39,655 nt of DNA, taken from NCBI GenBank assembly GCA_016775335.1, contig JAEUGJ010000031.1, positions 1 through 39,655 on the forward strand, given 5' to 3'. The stretch comes from Mogibacterium sp. GTDB lineage: Bacteria; Bacillota; Clostridia; Peptostreptococcales; Anaerovoracaceae. Below the pieces are notes generated by a model. It was not told where the DNA came from, ran no database searches, and saw only the letters and a list, made by a program, of their open reading frames with translations. The translations under genes and the position numbers were made by a program. Positions 38,119 to 39,655 of the stretch are shown piece by piece (position 1 is the first letter of the stretch; each line of letters opens with the position of its first letter).

Positions 38119-38148
38119 AAGGAACCGGCATATCCGCCGGTTCCTTTT
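38119..38148 (+). terminator. Terminator of the potABCD operon
   Basis: GGAACCGGC (38121-38129) and GCCGGTTCC (38136-38144) form a perfect 9-bp stem, with AA before it and T4 after it. Confidence 0.9.
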
Positions 38149-38224
38149 GCTATCCGGATTCGAAGAAGACAGATAAGAAGGCAGAAAAAACATAGCTTTT
38201 CACACTGCCTACACAAACACGAAA

Positions 38225-38235
38225 TATAATATAAT
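38225..38235 (+). promoter_or_regulatory. Possible -10 region of the last gene
   Basis: Two overlapping TATAAT boxes (38225-38230 and 38230-38235) lie about 45 bases before the start codon. TTCACA at 38199-38204 is a possible -35 but the spacing is long (20 bases to the first box). Confidence 0.45.
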
Positions 38236-38278
38236 ATATGGACAAACTATCTGCGAAATAAGAATAGGAGGTCGAATC

Positions 38279-38818
38279 ATGGATGAAAAGCGTCTAAGAA
38301 ACATAAGAATATATGTGGTGGCCAACGAAATCGGATTCATCATCTTGTGGCTCCTTTTCTTGTATCTCTTTCGTTCGGATTACGGGGAGTACTTGATTTT
38401 CCACGGAGCAAAACCGTATACGTTGGATACCACGGGGGTATATTTTTACAACATTGTCGATATCTTATGGTGCGCAGCACCTGTGCCGCTTATCGGAATT
38501 TCGGTAATATATTTCACGCTTTGGAAGAAAAAAGATGTTCGAGGCACGTATCGCTTCGTCAGTTATATGTCCTTTGGCGTCAGCTTGCTTATGATGGCGG
38601 TCATGGTGTTCAGCATACTTTTCTTCGACCCGACGTTCTACAATGCGGATTTGCAAGTGGTTAAAAACAGCGCAGGTCAGGCGCTCACCTTTCCGAGGTT
38701 GCTGATTGCACCGCTGGTGCTGACCGGGGTGTTGTTGCTGGTATCCGGAAATAATGTGAGGAAGATTATGCCGGAACGGAAGGCAGAGAAAAAACTGCGG
38801 GAGCAGGGAAAACTATAA
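38279..38818 (+). CDS. Unrecognised membrane protein, four predicted helices
   Basis: 179 residues; I do not recognise the family. Four hydrophobic stretches are visible, near residues 12-31, 60-82, 95-118 and 141-160, joined by charged loops. The N-terminus (MDEKRLRNIR) and the C-terminus (ERKAEKKLREQGKL) are basic and probably cytoplasmic. No catalytic motif is seen. It has a GAGGTC-type binding site (AGGAGG at 38266-38271) and its own likely promoter. The gene stands alone between the pot operon and a hairpin-rich non-coding region. Confidence 0.75.
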   Translation: MDEKRLRNIRIYVVANEIGFIILWLLFLYLFRSDYGEYLIFHGAKPYTLDTTGVYFYNIVDILWCAAPVPLIGISVIYFTLWKKKDVRGTYRFVSYMSFGVSLLMMAVMVFSILFFDPTFYNADLQVVKNSAGQALTFPRLLIAPLVLTGVLLLVSGNNVRKIMPERKAEKKLREQGKL

Positions 38819-38823
38819 AGTAG

Positions 38824-38929
38824 ACTCTAATTCGGGCTACTTTCAGCAAATCGGAAGAAATTGACGACGGAACCTCGAGAAGAAGCGTTCCGTCGTCAAT
38901 TTCCCCGCGGCCGCCGGGTAGATTAGAGT
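38824..38929. repeat. Hairpin H1 with enclosing outer stem
   Basis: A perfect 16-bp stem AAATTGACGACGGAAC (38858-38873) / GTTCCGTCGTCAATTT (38887-38902) with a 13-base loop. An outer stem ACTCTAAT (38824-38831) / ATTAGAGT (38922-38929), helped by CTAC / GTAG, can enclose it. Nothing in it looks coding. Confidence 0.85.
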
Positions 38930-39049
38930 TGAATGCCGGGGGTGAGGGCGAGATAAGGCCGTAGAAGCAGGAAACCCGGGTTGGAAGAAGTGATTTTTGA
39001 GCCTTGAGTGGAACTTGGATTAGAACAAAGATGCAAAGGAAATATTAGA
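38930..39049. other. Non-coding stretch between hairpins H1 and H2
   Basis: No gene is seen. It contains a 10-base palindrome AACCCGGGTT (38973-38982) and a GGATTAGA word at 39017 that recalls the ATTAGAG words at 38922 and 39110. Confidence 0.5.
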
Positions 39050-39095
39050 TTGACGACAGACTTTCCAAAGGTGAGGGTCTGTCGTCAAATTTTTT
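39050..39095. repeat. Hairpin H2, terminator-like
   Basis: A perfect 12-bp stem TTGACGACAGAC (39050-39061) / GTCTGTCGTCAA (39077-39088) with a 15-base loop is followed by A and T6. It could end a transcript, but it belongs to the same stem family as H1 and H3. Confidence 0.85.
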
Positions 39096-39139
39096 CATGC
39101 CGAATGCAGATTAGAGAAGAAGGCATGATGGAATAGTTA

Positions 39140-39184
39140 GAATTGACGACGAAAAAGGGAAGAAGGCACGTTCGTCGTCAATTC
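39140..39184. repeat. Hairpin H3
   Basis: A perfect 14-bp stem GAATTGACGACGAA (39140-39153) / TTCGTCGTCAATTC (39171-39184) with a 17-base purine-rich loop. It shares AATTGACGAC with H1. Confidence 0.85.
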
Positions 39185-39200
39185 TTTCCTTCTGGGAAAA

Positions 39201-39329
39201 ACAATGCGGAGAAGTGATGCATGGAACAGAAAAACGGGTGCTCATGCATCAACCCCGGAAATGGAGTTGATGCATGAGGCGGAAAAACAAGGGGCCATGC
39301 ATCACTTTTCATCTGAACGCGGCCCGGCT
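39201..39329. repeat. 129-bp direct repeat, copy 1, nested hairpin
   Basis: It is 95% identical to 39443-39571. It folds as an outer 13-bp stem AAGTGATGCATGG (39212-39224) / CCATGCATCACTT (39295-39307) enclosing an inner perfect 13-bp stem CTCATGCATCAAC (39241-39253) / GTTGATGCATGAG (39266-39278). Two A-rich internal loops separate them. A 51-codon frame starting at 39204 is open, but has no ribosome binding site. Confidence 0.9.
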
Positions 39330-39343
39330 CTAGCCCGGGCCGC
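39319..39343. repeat. GC hairpin after repeat copy 1
   Basis: GCGGCCCGG (39319-39327) / CCGGGCCGC (39335-39343) is a perfect 9-bp stem with loop CTCTAGC. The right arm is absent after copy 2. Confidence 0.8.
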
Positions 39344-39353
39344 CGGTGCTAAT

Positions 39354-39410
39354 CGGTAAATTGATGCAGGAACGCTGAAAAAAGATGTTCCTGCATCAAT
39401 TGGCTTACCG
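39354..39410. repeat. Hairpin H6
   Basis: A perfect 15-bp stem AATTGATGCAGGAAC (39359-39373) / GTTCCTGCATCAATT (39387-39401) with a 13-base loop. CGGTA (39354-39358) and TACCG (39406-39410) can extend it. Arms and loop length match H1 except for a swapped core. Confidence 0.88.
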
Positions 39411-39444
39411 TCGCCGAGCAATTAAAGGGCTGATGCCCGGCGAC
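39410..39444. repeat. Hairpin between H6 and repeat copy 2
   Basis: GTCGCCG (39410-39416) / CGGCGAC (39438-39444) is a perfect 7-bp stem. A short GGGC / GCCC pair can form inside its loop. Confidence 0.65.
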
Positions 39445-39571
39445 AATGCGGAGAAGTGATGCATGGAACAAAAAAATGGGTGCTCATGCATCAACCCTGG
39501 AAATGGAATTGATGCATGAGGCGGAAAAACAAGGAGCCATGCATCACTTTTCATCTGAATGCGGCCCGGCT
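39443..39571. repeat. 129-bp direct repeat, copy 2, nested hairpin
   Basis: Second copy of 39201-39329, offset by 242 bases. It has six differences, all C to T or G to A when read from copy 1. Outer stem 39454-39466 / 39537-39549 and inner stem 39483-39495 / 39508-39520 are kept; only the terminal inner pair is lost. Confidence 0.9.
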
Positions 39572-39572
39572 A

Positions 39573-39632
39573 CCGGCAGAGTTCGCGCTCGCCTGCCGGA
39601 AAAGCCAATGAATTCGGTTTTCGAGCGCGAAC
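39573..39632. repeat. Two interleaved stems at the window end
   Basis: CCGGCAG (39573-39579) / CTGCCGG (39593-39599) encloses the left arm of a second stem, GTTCGCGCTCG (39581-39591) / CGAGCGCGAAC (39622-39632), which is 11 bp and perfect. The two are interleaved, so they form either alternative hairpins or a pseudoknot. The region runs to the window edge. Confidence 0.75.
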
Positions 39633-39655
39633 CTGGGAGCGGTTAGAACAGAAAA

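Noticed and set aside
35989..38193. 734-codon minus-strand frame over potBCD
   Set aside because: It is antisense to three clear transporter genes, with His/Arg-rich composition typical of a shadow frame.
39050..39095. H2 as simply the terminator of the last gene
   Set aside because: It is 230 bases after the stop codon and belongs to a stem family whose other members lack T-runs. It may end a transcript, but that does not explain the array.
38858..39401. Integron attC array
   Set aside because: The stems lack the attC core site pattern, no gene cassettes lie between them, and no integrase is seen in the window.
38858..39549. CRISPR array
   Set aside because: The repeated units are hairpins of different lengths and sequences, without regular spacing or unique spacers of constant length, and no cas gene is present.
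39204..39646. Small frames in the duplicated repeat (51 and 66 codons)
   Set aside because: No ribosome binding site. The two copies differ mostly at amino-acid-changing positions, and the sequence is explained by hairpin arms.

Overview
The window is a chromosomal segment of a Gram-positive anaerobe, most likely a member of the Clostridia. The evidence is the gene order of the ribosomal superoperon, zinc-ribbon (C+) S14 and L36, the ffs-dnaX-ybaB-recR block, an LPxTG/class C sortase pilus locus, a CIRCE-type heat-shock operator and strong sigma-A promoters. I cannot name the genus from the sequence alone. Arginine codons differ sharply between regions: AGA dominates the ribosomal genes, while CGG/CGC/CGA dominate the metabolic and transport genes.

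Layout. 1-68 is the end of tuf (EF-Tu). 209-3629 holds a TGS-domain uridine-kinase-like protein, mtaB (tRNA ms2t6A synthesis) and a HIT protein, closed by a terminator. 3860-18706 is one long block of translation genes: S10, spc and alpha operons (rpsJ to rplQ), including secY, adk, infA and rpoA. It starts from a promoter preceded by four phased A-tracts and a structured leader. map is missing between adk and infA. 18774-18922 is an SRP RNA gene. 19113-21554 is a polar amino-acid ABC transporter (lipoprotein, permease, ATPase). 21728-21871 is a second, divergent SRP RNA gene, followed by dnaX, ybaB/ebfC, recR and a YbaK-type deacylase gene. A tRNA-Pro(CGG) and an aldo/keto reductase with a ferredoxin-like tail come next.

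26882-29378 (minus strand) is a two-gene pilus locus, a class C sortase followed by an LPSTG pilin. 29574-31508 (minus) is htpG under a CIRCE-like operator. 31777-33676 holds trxB and an Nbp35/Mrp-type P-loop ATPase. 33799-38094 is a polyamine module: an XRE-cupin regulator and potABCD, driven from a promoter buried in an inverted repeat and followed by three operator half-sites. 38279-38818 encodes an unrecognised four-helix membrane protein.

The last 840 bases (38819-39655) hold no convincing gene but are packed with long, mostly perfect hairpins. Several share a stem that opens with TTGA and closes with TCAA around an interchangeable core (CGAC/GTCG or TGCA/TGCA). They include a 129-bp direct duplication that folds into nested arms. 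Two of these hairpins, 500 bp apart, differ only by compensated base-pair changes. This is the part of the window that known features explain least, and the best candidate for an undescribed element. The duplicated SRP RNA gene and the polyamine control region are the next most interesting observations.
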